In this document: one piece after another, positions 38,277 through 49,932 of the stretch
How the letters are laid out: every line of letters begins with the position of its first letter
How positions within the stretch are numbered: the first letter of the stretch is position 1
From: Mugil cephalus
Taxonomy: Eukaryota > Chordata > Actinopteri > Mugiliformes > Mugilidae
DNA: 64,000 bases
Assembly (NCBI RefSeq): GCF_022458985.1
Contig: NC_061779.1
Coordinates: 16,041,001-16,105,000 of the forward strand
Reading direction: 5' to 3'
Translations under genes and position numbers: made by a program
The notes under the pieces: generated by a model
The model's database searches: none
What the model was told of the DNA's origin: nothing
Seen by the model: the letters and a program-made list of their open reading frames with translations, nothing else

Positions 38277-41200
38277 ATGAGAACCAAGCCGACAAAGTCC
38301 TCTGAACCAAAGAGTAAAGTGAAGAAAAGACCTCAATCTGGTGCTACGCTCTCCAAAAAACTTGCAGCTAAGAGAGATGGAGAATCATCAAAAGCATGTG
38401 TGTATTATTGATGTGACAGTTTCGGTTTAAGTGACACTGTATGTGAAGTGTTCTGCTGACGACCGTGGGTCTGTGCGACTTGCAGGGCCTCCCGTGAAGT
38501 CTATAGGAGTCAAGAAGAGAGGTGGACATGGGAGCATCCTGCATTACATTTACAGGAGCACTCTGGGTCAGAGTCTGCACTCACAGATGAGACAGGTAAG
38601 AGAGCTGCTCCTCCTTCCTCCTCCGGGCTGCACAGGATGGGACACAGGATACTGACTAGCCTCAGACTTGGTTTGGTGGTTAAAGTAAAGAAACACATGG
38701 ACCGATGGACCCTTCCCATAGGGCATGTCCACAGATCAGACAGAACTTATTTTATATGTTCAGTGTAGCCGTATCCAAAATATATAAAGCATTTGTTTTC
38801 CATCCTCGCTTCATCCTTTAAAAGCCAGATCATGATTTTTTCCCCAAACATTATAGATGCCTGTGTAAACAATGACTATTCATGGATCATGATTTATATC
38901 AAGGATATTATTCTAGTAACAGACAGGGACACACCACCCATCTCAACAGTAGTCTCCTAAAGCTTAGTGTCTTCACTGTCATGTAATCCCAGGCTTCTTG
39001 TGACCCACAGTGTGTTAAAATGATTCCATCGAGTTCCAAGCATTTTGATATACAGATCAGAGTCTAAAAAGAAAGAAAGCAGATTGATATCTCCTCATTC
39101 TGCTCATCTTAATGTAGCATTGGTTGATGCCGTCTCCTCCCAGTGGAAAAGCTTTCTAAGACAAGATCATTAGAGCTAGATCAGTCTAGTATCAGTCATG
39201 TCATCAGTGGCCTTTGTTAGTTGAAACATGTAAAACCCCAATAACTATCCCATGATAGGATGAACACGTATAACTCCTAAAGTCTTGTGCAGATCTGTAG
39301 CTTTAAGTTGTTTTCTCTAACTGGGTTAACAACAGCAACTTTAAGTAGAGTCATATATCTTATACCACTGCGCTTCCACTCCTGTTCTCTCCTCCAGTGT
39401 CTTCAGGAGCCTTTCGTTCGCTCCCTGCAGTCATACCATTTCCACGCTGCTTCCAGTCCCTTCGACCGCAGAATCACGTGTCTGGAGTGGCATCCCACTC
39501 ACCCCACCACTCTGGCTGTGGCCTCCAAGGGAGGAGACATTTACCTGCGTGACTTTGAGATGCCCACAGAGAAAACCTTTATTCAAGGGGTAAGTTCCTG
39601 CATTGTGGTCCAGGATAACGGTAAAATGTCTTCATTAAATTATGCATTACTTTTATTTTTTTTACATATAGAAGGACACTTACTGGCGTAGTAGTCGATT
39701 ATAGAAGCGAACAGTTTAGATAAACTTGATGATGCACTGTTATCGGTTCTTAGATGGGAGCTGGAGACTCAATCACTGACATGAAGTTTAACCAGTTAAA
39801 TCCCAGTCAGCTTTTCACCGCGTCTATGGGGGGTAGGATGGCCCTCCAAGATTTCAGTGGAGCGACTCTAACAGTGTTTGCCAACACAGACACTCTGAAG
39901 TAAGACTGAGTCTCCTCTGTTCCTCTAAGCTGAAGGGTGATGGGTTTGAGTCCGGACCAGTCTAGCCTCAGTCTTCTCATTGCTGGCCCTTGCCGGTTTT
40001 TCAACTTTTGCCTCGTGTTAGCGTTGCGCCGCTAACGTCCCGCCGCCGGCCCTGCGTTTGTGTGCACAGAACGGAGCGGGAGACTTTGTCGGAGGGATGA
40101 AGTTTTGCCCCACGGACTTTTCCAAAGTCTACGTGGCTTCTGGCGAGGGCACACTGACCCTGCAGAGCTTTGAGGGAAACGCATCCACCGTGCTGTCCAG
40201 AACTCCAGACTGTGGCCACGACAACCACAACGTTTGGTGAGAAAACGGCAAAGAAACTGACGCTGGGCAGTGTTTTCACTCACCTTTAGTGTCTCTGCAG
40301 ATAGTACAGACATTCATCTACTACTGTTTACAGCAATCTTATCACACGTAGTGGGATTTTTTTACACCTACAGTGTGCGGTGCTCACTACACTGAAAACT
40401 TAAATTAAAAAAAAATGTCCTCATTACTCTGGACATTCAACAGAACATACTGTCAACATTTTTGGCCGTCATCGTGCACTAGATCTTTCTTTCTACTTAT
40501 GAACAGTTTTCCTAGGAAAACAAGTATTTCCAGTAAAACTGTTAATGAAGAAATCTGGAGATTAACAAGAGTAACAAAGGTTTACAAAGGCCTGACTGTC
40601 TGCATGGTGAGATACCACTAGAGGTCAGTGAGAAGACATCATTTGTGTTGTGTGGGTGAACTGTAAAGTATAACAATACCATGCTGTGTGCAGTGAGATG
40701 TGTAGCTGTCTCATTCATCTAATAACTGTGTATATAAATATATATATGTTCAAGATCCTATAGATTACTCTTAGTCTTTATGTGCTTCATTTCTGTTACA
40801 TCCTGTTAGTTAAAAGAAGTAAATTCACATTGTTTTTAATGTGTTCTTCACAGTTACTGGTACTGCTGTGTCGACGTGTCCGTGAGCCGACAGATGCTTG
40901 TGACGGGCGACAACATGGGGCAGCTCGTACTTCTGGGTTTGGACGGACAAAAGGTGTCTGCGGAGCGAAGAGAGCCGTTCGTTGTTTGCCTTCGGGCGAT
41001 ATTTCTCGTCAGCGTGTTTTAACGTGCTCCGTTTTGACCCTTTAGATTTTTAGCAACAAGTTGCACAAGGCCAAGGTGACCCACGCGGAGTTCAACTCCA
41101 GATGTGACTGGCTGCTGGCGACGGCCTCGGTCGACCGCACGGTGAAGCTCTGGGACCTGAGGAACATCAAGGACAAGAGCAGCTTCCTGCACGACATGCC

Positions 41201-42749
41201 TCACGAGAAACCTGTCAACTCAGGTAACGTCATGACGACTGACGCCTGTGGAGGTGACACCTGGACTTAGACACACTCTCTATTCATCTGCAGGGAAAAT
41301 TGCTTGGACCCAGTTGCACATAAAAAAAATCACTTTTGAGAACCACAAGTAACAAGAAAAGATACAATATAAGTAAAAATCTAGGAAAATAAAATAATAT
41401 AAAGTAAAAAAAGTACATATGAACAAAAGTACAAGAAACTGAGCCAGAAATAAATATACTGTATGTTATAAACACTAGAAGGATTAATGGGGTGCAGTAA
41501 TGTGCATTAACATTAATAATGTGAAGTCTGTTACAGAAAGGTGAGTTGTTGTACAGCTGGATAGAGGAAGGTGTGAATGAAGTCCTGACACACAACCATG
41601 TAGATTTAAATAAAGCATCGCAATGAACGTTGGTATAAGATGAAAGTGATTTCTTTGTCTTTATATTTAGTCTGTTCAGTTTTTCAAATGTGTTTAATGA
41701 AAATGTTCTGTGACATTTATGTGCATTATTAACTGCGTGACCTTATTAAGACATGTAGGATTATTAGTTGTCGTATGTACCAGTTTAACTTTGGTCATTC
41801 TGATGAGGCCGCTGCTGTCGTCGTCTCCTCACAGCCTACTTCAACCCTCTGGACTGCTCCAAGCTGCTCACCACAGATCAGCAGGACCAGATCCGCGTCT
41901 ACTCGTCTCCTGACTGGTCGAAGCCGCAACAAATCATCTGTCACCCGCACAGACAGTTTCAGCACCTCACACCCATCAAGGTTAGTTTTCACTGTGGAGG
42001 AGAGCGTTTATGTTCTCCAGTCCTTCAGTTCCAGGGGCATCGTTGCTCAAAGGTAAATAATAGTCATTTTCAAGTCATTCGCGGTAACAGTGTTCTTCCG
42101 TTGTTGCTCTGCAGGCCACGTGGCATCCTGTGTATGACCTGATTGTGGCTGGTCGCTACCCCGATGACCGCATTCGTTCTTGCGATCAGAGGACCATTGA
42201 CATCTATGACTCCAACACGGCGGAGCTCGTGTGTCAGCTGTACGATCCCTCTGTGTCAGGGATCAAATCTGTGAGTATCATTTCAGAAAACGCTCCAGGA
42301 AAGTAATCTGTGTGTAATCTGTAGTTATTAAGATGATTCATTCTGTTGTTACAGATCAACAAGTTCAATCCGATGGGCAACATGATCGGCTCCGGGATGG
42401 GTGAGTTCTCCAGAAGCTCACCATTGATACGAGCGGTGTTAGTTCACTCGTTTGAATCAAAAAGGTCTCACTTGACGCGTCTCGCTCACGCTCAGGTGTG
42501 ACGGTGCTGGTCTGGGACCACAGCGAGTCGTTGGTTAGCGAGCAGCACAAACTGCAGGAGGAGTCCTCGGCCTCTGTGGGCAGTTTGCGGGGGCAGCGGA
42601 GGAGCCAGCAGCGCTCCGGCCGGGACCGGAGGGCCGGACCCGCTGTGGATGCGAAGCTGAAAAAGAAGCTGGCTTCCCTGGAAGAAACTGAGACCAAAAC
42701 CAAGTACGGCTGTACTAAACAAAAACAGGCGCAGAAGAGGCGGAAGTGA
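38277..42749 (+). CDS. ddb2: DNA damage-binding protein 2 (XPE)
   Basis: WD40 subunit of UV-DDB. It binds photolesions and links them to the DDB1-CUL4 ligase for nucleotide-excision repair. Coding exons: 38277-38397, 38486-38595, 39398-39589, then either 39754-39899 or 40070-40236, then 40854-40953, 41046-41223, 41835-41980, 42115-42270, 42355-42400, 42496-42749. Protein length is 482 aa with the first alternative and 489 aa with the second. Recognisable parts are [10 protein letters not shown], the DDB1-binding WDLR motif in [13 protein letters not shown], and the lesion-probing hairpin motif FQHLTP. After the last blade comes a basic, charged tail of about 70 residues that human DDB2 (427 aa) lacks. 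The second donor (gcat|gtgtgt) is weak but is the only one that fits the phase. AATAAA follows at 42889. Confidence 0.95.
39754..39899 (+). other. ddb2: ddb2 alternative exon A (human-like version)
   Basis: 146 nt, acceptor tcttag, donor ctgaa|gtaaga, entering in phase 0 and leaving in phase 2. It encodes [15 protein letters not shown] through VFANTDTL. With the next exon it reads N-YWYCCVD, matching human DDB2 (SITGLKFNPLN ... VFASSDTIN). Confidence 0.85.
40070..40236 (+). other. ddb2: ddb2 alternative exon B (zebrafish-like version)
   Basis: 167 nt, acceptor tgcacag, donor gtttg|gtgaga, entering in phase 0 and leaving in phase 2, the same as exon A. It encodes [15 protein letters not shown] through [10 protein letters not shown]. 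With the next exon it reads C-YWYCCVD, matching PDCGHENHNVCYWYC in zebrafish Ddb2 as I recall it. It is clearly homologous to exon A (GAGD, MKF, LQ-F-G-TV). Only 170 nt of intron separate the two. Confidence 0.85.
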
Positions 42750-42888
42750 GCTGTGGAAAAGTCAGGGTCCTAGAAATCAACGTGTAAATATTTCTTTGTT
42801 GCTGTTTGTCTCTCTTCAGGGATCGTTTACAGGTTAAAAAGTGTCTTTGATATTCTTTTATAAACTTGCTGTTTTTCTACGATTTGAC

Positions 42889-42894
42889 AATAAA
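42889..42894 (+). terminator. ddb2 poly(A) signal
   Basis: AATAAA 140 bases past the ddb2 stop, followed by a T/GT-rich stretch. Confidence 0.8.
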
Positions 42895-43022
42895 AATGTT
42901 CTTTTGTACGTGCACCCTTCATTATTTGACAAACCGACCGCCGGACCAGTACAACAATACTAATACCAACACTCTGAAGTGTGTGCTCGGTACAAACAGC
43001 AATGACACACCTTAACCTGGCC

Positions 43023-43266
43023 TCCAAATTCACTAGATCCCAAACTGATCAAGTATCTGTGGGATGATTCACAGAGGCCACTCCCCTAAACCCATAGGAC
43101 CCAAAGACCCCCCACTAACAACATCCTGTTTCCAGGTGACACAGGACTCCCTCAGAAGGACCATGTCCATTCTCTGATGAGTCACAACTGTTTTGGAGGC
43201 ACGAGGGAGACCTGCACCTGCACAATATCGGGAAGGTGGTCATAATGTTATGTCTGATCAGTGTAC
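43023..43266 (+). mobile_element. Tc1/mariner-like element, 3' fragment
   Basis: It begins with a piece resembling the transposase C-terminal coding region (the stretch that in intact relatives encodes NSPDLNPIEHLWD, here cctccaaattcactagatcc...) and ends with the terminal repeat cataatgttatgtctgatca then gtgtaca. Same family as the remnant at 6873-7397, in the opposite orientation. Only the last quarter of an element survives, and its frame is broken by stops. Confidence 0.7.
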
Positions 43267-43955
43267 ATTAAATGGTCAAATAATTTATAGTGCAAAAATA
43301 TAAAAGCAGTGTTTTGCTGCTGCTTTTTGAGGAGCTCACTCATTCATAATAATTTACAGTGGGGATTACATTTAAGAGCGTTTCCTCTGTTAAATAATCA
43401 ATCAGTTGGTTTGTGAGAAGGACATTATAAAAGAAAGTGTGATACGCTCTCACCAACAGTATCAAAACTGCTGCCAGCTTTCTACTTCAAATCTGTGATT
43501 CATCAGCTGCGTAAACCGTCGGGTGGTTGAGCTGATAAAACATATTTGTGTGCTCTGGCTGCAGAAATCTGTTAGATAAATCAGTGTAAAAGTGATGTAT
43601 GAAGTAGATACAAAGTAAAGTACAAAGTGATATGAAGAGGAAAAACTACTTAGTATAATCACTATAGTTTATTTGTGACGGGAAAGTACAGAAAAACCGA
43701 TGCAAAAGCAGTGTCTGGTTTACTGGACACGTATGTATTAGAAGCTAATAGAAGGTATTAAAATAGCTATTAGTGGCAAACGCAATAAGTGAAGTATAAA
43801 ACGTATTTAACCTGAACTCATACATGCAGGTAATGGCCAGAAGATGTTATGGTTGTGGTCATGGAACGACTTTGTCCTGGAGTTTTTTTTAATTGATTAC
43901 AGAAGATGATTACGCTGAATTAGACTTATAAAAGTACTACAAATATTCTTTCCTT
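43267..43955. other. Interval between ddb2 and fam180b
   Basis: AT-rich sequence with no exon, RNA gene or recognisable repeat. Open frames are short and unconvincing. Confidence 0.5.
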
Positions 43956-43961
43956 TTTATT
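43956..43961 (-). terminator. fam180b poly(A) signal
   Basis: AATAAA on the minus strand about 90 bases past the fam180b stop codon. Confidence 0.65.
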
Positions 43962-44051
43962 CTTCCCACTCCCTCTGATCGCATACGCGAATATTTCTGA
44001 AACACATCCCATTAAGACTGCATACACCTTTATATCACACAGAGCGGCGCA

Positions 44052-44795
44052 TTAAGCATAACTCAAGAGATAACTTCCTCGCAGTTCATGCACTGTGACA
44101 TTTGCGAGCTGGAGGAGCACTTCGCCCCAGGCCTCCCGCTCCTCTTCTCCGTCCTGTTGTCTGGCCTGCTGGGCCGAGTACACCATGCTCAGGACCACGT
44201 TCTCAAATTCGCCCTGCGTCAGTGGCCCCCTCCTCCTCTGTCCCTGCAGCGCGCTCAGCATCTGCACCATGGAGCCGCGACCCCTGGGAATGTTGTCGTT
44301 GATCCGGGACAGGAACGCCCGGCCCTGCCTCATCGACGCCATCTCCCCGTCGAGCAGGACGACGTTGTTGTCCTGGTCCATCTCCAACCCGCCCAGCAGG
44401 ATCTGTGCGTGCGGGCGAGGGAAGGAAATGTCCAACACTGGGTGCAGCACGATATTTGCCTGCATGCGAGCTGAAATGAACTAAAGAGGAGCGAGTACCT
44501 CGAACATTCGGTTTGCATCAGAGACGGATGAGTCAGATGGACTCACGCCTGCAGCAACATCTAGAGAAGAAAATATTGACGTTAACTGTTGCATGATTGG
44601 AATGAGTCTCAAAATGAGCACATTTTGACTATTTTACACTGAGTACACATTGTGTCTTGCATGCAGTATCTTTTCTTAACAACGTTCAAAACTTTCAGCC
44701 ATGATTACAGATTCTCTCCGTTACTCACCCTGCAGCACTTTCCCCAAGCAAAGCCACAAGAGGAGCCGGAGGCAGATTTTAAGTCGCGAGCTCAT
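44052..44795 (-). CDS. fam180b: FAM180B-like secreted protein
   Basis: Small predicted secreted protein of the FAM180 family, whose function is not established. Coding exons in transcript order: 44795-44729, 44560-44499, 44402-44052. They total 480 nt, or 159 aa, with phases 1 and 0 and clean GT-AG sites. Exon 1 encodes a signal peptide (MSSRLKICLRLLLWLCLGKV). Exon 2 encodes a Ser/Asp-rich linker ending DANRMFE, which joins ILLGGLEMDQDNN in exon 3. The family region has LLDGEMASMRQG and TQGEFENVVLSMVY. I chose this start because it supplies the signal peptide. The intron sequence before exon 3 is open in frame but is a polypyrimidine acceptor. Paralogue identity (B rather than A) rests mainly on neighbours, since human FAM180B lies near KBTBD4 on 11p11.2. 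Confidence 0.8.
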
Positions 44796-47757
44796 TTTTC
44801 TCTTGTTTATCACAGACAATGCACTGCATCTCTCCCACCTCTTCTCTCCACCGTACACTTCAGTGAGTACGGGCAGAAGAAACGGAGACTGGATACCATG
44901 CATTTTTCCACCTTGGAAAAAAAAAGGGAACAAACGCCAGTTGGCTGTGATGGAGAGCAGATATTTGGAATACGGGCTCTTCACATCCACAGCGCGGAAA
45001 TGTTTCAGCTCTCAGGAATAACACGCTCTTTTCCTCCTTTCTTGTGCAAGGTTCCAGTATGACCATCAAAAGCGTTAGCTGAATAATTCTTCCTAATTTG
45101 TGGCTTCGCCAGCAGTTGCCACAAAAACAAAATTCGGCTTTCTTCTTTGCTTTAATAACAGACATAAAGTCAGCTATAAAAAGATGTCCTGCACTAATTC
45201 ATCTTTGCACAAGATTACAATTGATGGATGTTTTTCCTAAAGTTAAATCTTAAAGTGTGTGTGTTTTTCTTTGTCTTTAGGTGGAATTTTATCAAGCAAC
45301 CATCATTCACCTTGGCAGGTCACGTATGATGTAACAAATTAAACATGAGACCTTGAGAAAACAAAACATTGTTTTCCCCAGATAACGAGATAAATCATTT
45401 GTTATCTCCAGAAAACAGAGGAAATTAACTTGTTATCACGGGAAAACGGAGGAAATAATATGTGAATGCATGACCGCTTAGGGCTGCCGTACTTTGTCGA
45501 ATCGCAGACATCCTGGTTGTTCTCACATGTGGCAGGGTGTTGGTCGCTTCTTTGGGGAAAAATGAAAACGACTTCTTGCTGTTGTGAGATTTATTTTGAA
45601 TCGTTACTGCAGCCAGGATATAAAACTCAGAGGAGATCAAACTCATACAATCACATTTAAATTTGTGCAGTAAAAAAAAATTCCGCTTACCTTGTCCAGT
45701 ATTGTGGTCACTGGTGGTGAGATACGTGTTGGTCCACCCAGGAGAAGACGTCAATTTATATCAAAGAAAAACTTGAGGTGCAGGGTAGAGCCACATAATT
45801 CAATATGTGATCTAGGTTCTTGGAATTTACTGGTTTCTGGAGTTTCTTCAAAGTTAAAATGAATTAGTGGAAGAAATCAAAGAGAATCACTAAAGACGAT
45901 CCAGGTTTGATACAACCTGGAGTCTGGTAGTTGGAGCCATGCAGGTTCTCACTGATGTTATGCTGTTGTGCATCTGCTTTTGTACCGTTTTGTGCTTCAT
46001 TAACATATGGGGCTGGGCTTGGTCACTTGTCACTGTTACGTTTTTGCTCTGGAAAAATCCGGCCCAATCAAAGTTAGGTAAGTTTCACTCTGTATCACTC
46101 GTGGACTCTTTTTAAAAGGAACCAAAAGGCCGTACAACCGTGTAGGAGGCTCTTTGGCTCTATTCCCACTTCTCATGGTTCATCCAGCAGCCGCGCAACT
46201 TGAAACAGTGTCTCAGCGTCTAAATTCCATCCACCATCATCCATACTCCAGACACACAACCATAAAACTCTCCATCTAACCCCAGCCTTTCTGCATTTTC
46301 TATATTCTTTCTCTCAACACATGCACTGCAGCCTCACTGACTCTCTACACTTGGATGAAACAGCCATGGATTGTTTGCATTAAACATTACGCCTCAGTCT
46401 CACTGTACTGCACAATATATGCTTTTTTATTTGTTTTCCATGCCTTGTTGTGTTGTTGTTATTGTTGTTGTTGTTGCCTTTCTTTCTCACACACCTTTAC
46501 CCCAACTCTAGCCATCTCAACTAAGTGCCTAATCCTAACCCTAACCCTAATTGTAACCTTTACAATAAAAAAAAGAGTCTTAACCCTCACACAACACTGT
46601 AAAGAAGTGTCGTCACTTCTCAAAAAAGACTTCACTTTATTGGTTAAAAACTCACACGACTGCATGGCAAGTATAAGCACACACACACAAGCAAACAATT
46701 GCTAACACTGTCACTACATTACTGTCAGACATATAAAAATCTATGTCATTATGTTGTCTTATTTATAGTTTGTAACTTGGATCATAACAGGATGGATCAT
46801 CAGATCATAACAAACAACATTCACATCAGTTTAATCAAGTGTTCTCAGTGCACTACAATACAAAATAAAGAAGGGCAGCTATCCTGATTCATAACAAGAT
46901 CCCATTCATCCACGATGCATTGTCAATCTGTTTTTGAATCTGACTGTTTTGCTCCATGGTTCCTGTGGAACCTCCTTCTGGAGGCCAGCAGTGAGAACAG
47001 TCCTCGGTGGGGGTGGGAGGGGTCTGTAGTGATGTTTTGAGCCCTTGTCAGTGTCAGCGTGTTCATTAATTCTTCTGTAAGAAAAACCAAAACGACTTCT
47101 TGCTGTTTATTTTAACGATTTATTGAAAGAGATACACACGCTCACAGGCTTTGTCTGTTCAGCTAACCTCCCAGAAAAGAATGTTTTTCCAAAATTTCAC
47201 AGCATTATCTTAGTTTCAGCAACATGAATATGATTGGTTGGCTACAGGTGGGGAGGAGTCGTGGTTTAGACTTAACTCTCCCGTTGTTGGTGGACAGTCT
47301 GGTCCCCGTCCCTACCCACTCTGGTCCTCCAATCACCCGGGACAGCGCCCTAGAAAGAAAGAGGAAAGTCCTTCCCACCTGATCCTCCCTGACTCAGGCC
47401 TCACATCTCTCATCACACTCATCCTCCTTATCGCCTGCTCCCCCACGCTCCTCTTCTCTGCCCCACCCTTGCAGCTGCACGACTCCCTCCTTTGCAACCT
47501 TTACCACTTCAGAACAACTCCTCATTGTTCTCTGTTTTGTTTTTCTCAGTGACACTGTTTTGCTCCTTCCCAGTCAGCCGATTGATACTTTATCAACAAG
47601 GAAACTTAGACTGGACTGATGCTTCTCATCATCTAGGACTTCATTCTTTATTTTGATTATATAAATGTTACTGATGTTAATATACACATAAAACTACTAT
47701 GGGAATCAGGTAAAGCGGGTCTAAGAGGTATTATAATTTCATTCTCCACTTACAACT
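44796..47757. other. Repeat-rich gene-free interval
   Basis: No exon chain. A segment at about 45360-45500 (repeated gttatc...gaaaacgga units, then tgaatgcatgaccgcttagg) resembles a fish dispersed repeat. Simple repeats include TTG/GTT at 46446-46477 and a short taaccc run at 46533-46550. The segments 45890-46110 and 48190-48340 resemble each other, as do 45545-45610 and 47080-47130, so fragments of one or two dispersed families are scattered here. Confidence 0.45.
45890..46110 (+). repeat. Unclassified dispersed repeat fragment, possibly LTR-derived
   Basis: It shares words with 48190-48340 (ccaagtttgatgcaa / ccaggtttgatacaa, atgctgttgtgcatc / atgctgctgtgcgtc, ttaacatatgg / ctaacatatgg) in the same order and orientation. 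No coding sequence. A solo-LTR fragment is one possibility. It is an old, incomplete copy. Confidence 0.35.
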
Positions 47758-48135
47758 AAAGGAAAGAACAAGAAGAAGAAACTAAATGGGAACAAATAAT
47801 CACACAACTTGAAAATATTATTATAAATAAACAAACAGAAGATACACAGAGTGAACTCAGGAATTACAAATTTCAATTAATTGGCATAATAAATAAGAAA
47901 AAACTATTCCTTATACACAGACTCTGAGAAAACAAATCTGGAAAATACTTTTCAAACCTCAACAAACAAAACAAGGAAAATACATCCATCCACGTTATCA
48001 ATGACTCAGCAGGGAAACCAACACAATCACCACTGGAAAGCAACAAACTCTTTAAAGACTTTAATTCAAAACTATATTCATTAGAAATAAATCCAAACCA
48101 AGTCCCGGATCAACTCTCCTTTTTTTAATAACATA
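47758..48135 (+). mobile_element. L1-clade LINE ORF2 fragment, part 1
   Basis: One frame encodes INDSAGKPTQSPLESNKLF and then KDFNSKLYSLEINPN, typical of the stretch just before the reverse transcriptase in L1/Tx1 ORF2 proteins. Upstream pieces (KWEQIITQLENIIINKQ) look like the basic, coiled region before it. Several stops and frame changes are present. The LINE resumes at 48722 after a 590-bp insertion. Confidence 0.65.
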
Positions 48136-48721
48136 TGTTAAACAGGCTTGGGCCAGAAAGTCACAGACGAAGGTCCAAGTTTGATGCAAATAGTTTATTC
48201 TTAAAAAGAGACGAACTTGAGTCTGTTTCTAGGAGACATGCGGGTACAGACTGACTCTATGCTGCTGTGCGTCATCTTTTGTAGTTTTTTCAGTGCTCAC
48301 TAACATATGGCGCCGGAACTGCCCCTTACATATTACTTGTTACCCTGGAAATAATCATATCTTATTGTGTGTCTTTGTCTTTTTAATTATAACTGTGTGT
48401 TTTAACACCTCCTCCCCCGGTCACATGTTCAGTGATCCTCCATTACGTTGATTACCAGGCTCAAATACCTTTTTAATAAAACACTGCAGCAGGTGTTCTT
48501 GTTGGCAACAATATGTGACCATGACCCTGATTTATAGTGAGAGTAAGTGCATCTGCTTGTCTTGTCGCTTCTCGTTAATATGATTTAATGTTATAAACTG
48601 CCTCAAACTGTGCTTGAGCTTTGCTTTGATTCATTACAGTGTAACACATGTGCAATTAATGTGTGTGACTTCACCATGTCCCCACTATGTCTCTGTCTTA
48701 TTAAAAACTTATTTTTCTCAA
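48136..48721 (+). repeat. Younger repeat inserted in the L1 fragment, possibly LTR-derived
   Basis: It separates two parts of one LINE ORF and shares a block with 45890-46110. No coding sequence is recognisable. Its edges are set by where the LINE stops and resumes. The LTR origin is a guess from overall character, and it is an old, incomplete copy. Confidence 0.35.
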
Positions 48722-48910
48722 CAGTCACTATCCCACAACTTCCCTTTTCCCTCAAATTGCCATAATCGAAGAACCATGAACTAGAAAAAGAATGATTTCA
48801 TACTGTCCAACAAATCACCTGGACCTGACGGCTTCCCTGCAGAGTGAGCACTTCTGTCCCTTTCTCGCCCCACTCTTCATGAGACTCATCACTGAAATAA
48901 AATGGATTTA
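48722..48910 (+). mobile_element. L1-clade LINE ORF2 fragment, part 2 (RT start)
   Basis: A frame encodes DFILSNKSPGPDGFPAE, the first conserved block of L1 reverse transcriptase (S-x-K-S-P-G-P-D-G-F). It continues the LINE of 47758-48135 in the same orientation. The element then stops and no later RT motifs are present. Confidence 0.7.
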
Positions 48911-49159
48911 TTTATTATTACAAATATTATCACGAATAATATTATGTTGGGGCCAATGTCTGTGTCAGTGTTCCCATTAAATTAGGAAAAGTAATTAAAT
49001 ATGTTAAAAAAATATGTTAATCATATATCTAGAGACGTTAAACATTGAATGGGGTCCAATTGACACCATTGATAACTCGAGAGTTCAAAAATGTACCTTG
49101 AGTCTCTGATCGAGAAGAAAATAATAATTTTAAACCAGACTTGTAGTAACACAGCTCCG

Positions 49160-49287
49160 CCACGAGGAGGCGGTAGCGTCGGGTGGTGCCCGTGAATCTC
49201 CGTCTCCACGGCTGCACGCTGAAAAAGTTTATTTACTTCCGGTGAAGAGTTCATCTGCCTCTGAATGATAAAGTAGTAGATAAAAAG
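49160..49287 (+). promoter_or_regulatory. kbtbd4 promoter and untranslated first exon
   Basis: A GC-rich block with an ETS site (acttccgg at 49236-49243) precedes the donor taaaaag|gtaacc, exon end 49287. It pairs with the acceptor ctgctgcag at 49922-49930, two bases before the kbtbd4 ATG. There is no TATA box. The intron 49288-49930 contains nothing else I recognise. Confidence 0.5.
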
Positions 49288-49932
49288 GTAACCGCTTATG
49301 TTTATTATGCACATTTAAAGCGTTGTTGTTGATTTTTCGTATGGGATGTCGTAATGGTAGCTCTGTTTCCACATTATCGTGACTGAATTTAAACGCGCGG
49401 AGCTGCTAGCTGCTGCAGATGCTAACGCTAGCGGACCACGAACATAAACACAACATAGCCACGCAGCAAAATATAAACACGAGTGCTGCAAACGCAGATT
49501 CGCCTTTGTAGTTTATCCGTTTTCTTATTTATTTGAGTCCACATATAGATTAATGTGGCATAACAAAACGTACAAACATTCAGGCTATGTCAGAAAGCAT
49601 CTTAACGATCCTGACTTATGACTGAACCCACGGCTGTAATTGACTTAAATCGATCCCTCAGTTAATCTAATGAATAAACTGCCTCTGTGTATCATGGAGT
49701 ATACACTGATTTCGAACATTATTTAATAAATTGTCACCTATAACAAACCAATAATCGCTTGTCCACCTTTCAGAATTATTTATCTCAGCTGTCTATGTGT
49801 ATCTTACCTCTTTAAAATTATATGTCATCATCTGAAATAAGCTGTTATATTAGCTTTAGCATGGTGTGGCTAACAAACTGGCAGCTGTGTGTACTGATGT
49901 TTTTTTGTGACTTTTAATAAGCTGCTGCAGAG

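Noticed and set aside
44403-44465. Longer fam180b exon starting MQANIVLHPV
   Set aside because: This is the pyrimidine-rich end of the intron. Splicing at 44402 joins the frame to an exon chain with a signal peptide.
44088-44484. Two long plus-strand frames (128-129 codons) opposite fam180b
   Set aside because: Antisense shadows of the GC-rich fam180b exon.
46533-46550. Telomere-like taaccc repeat
   Set aside because: Only two to three imperfect units. Too short to call an interstitial telomere.
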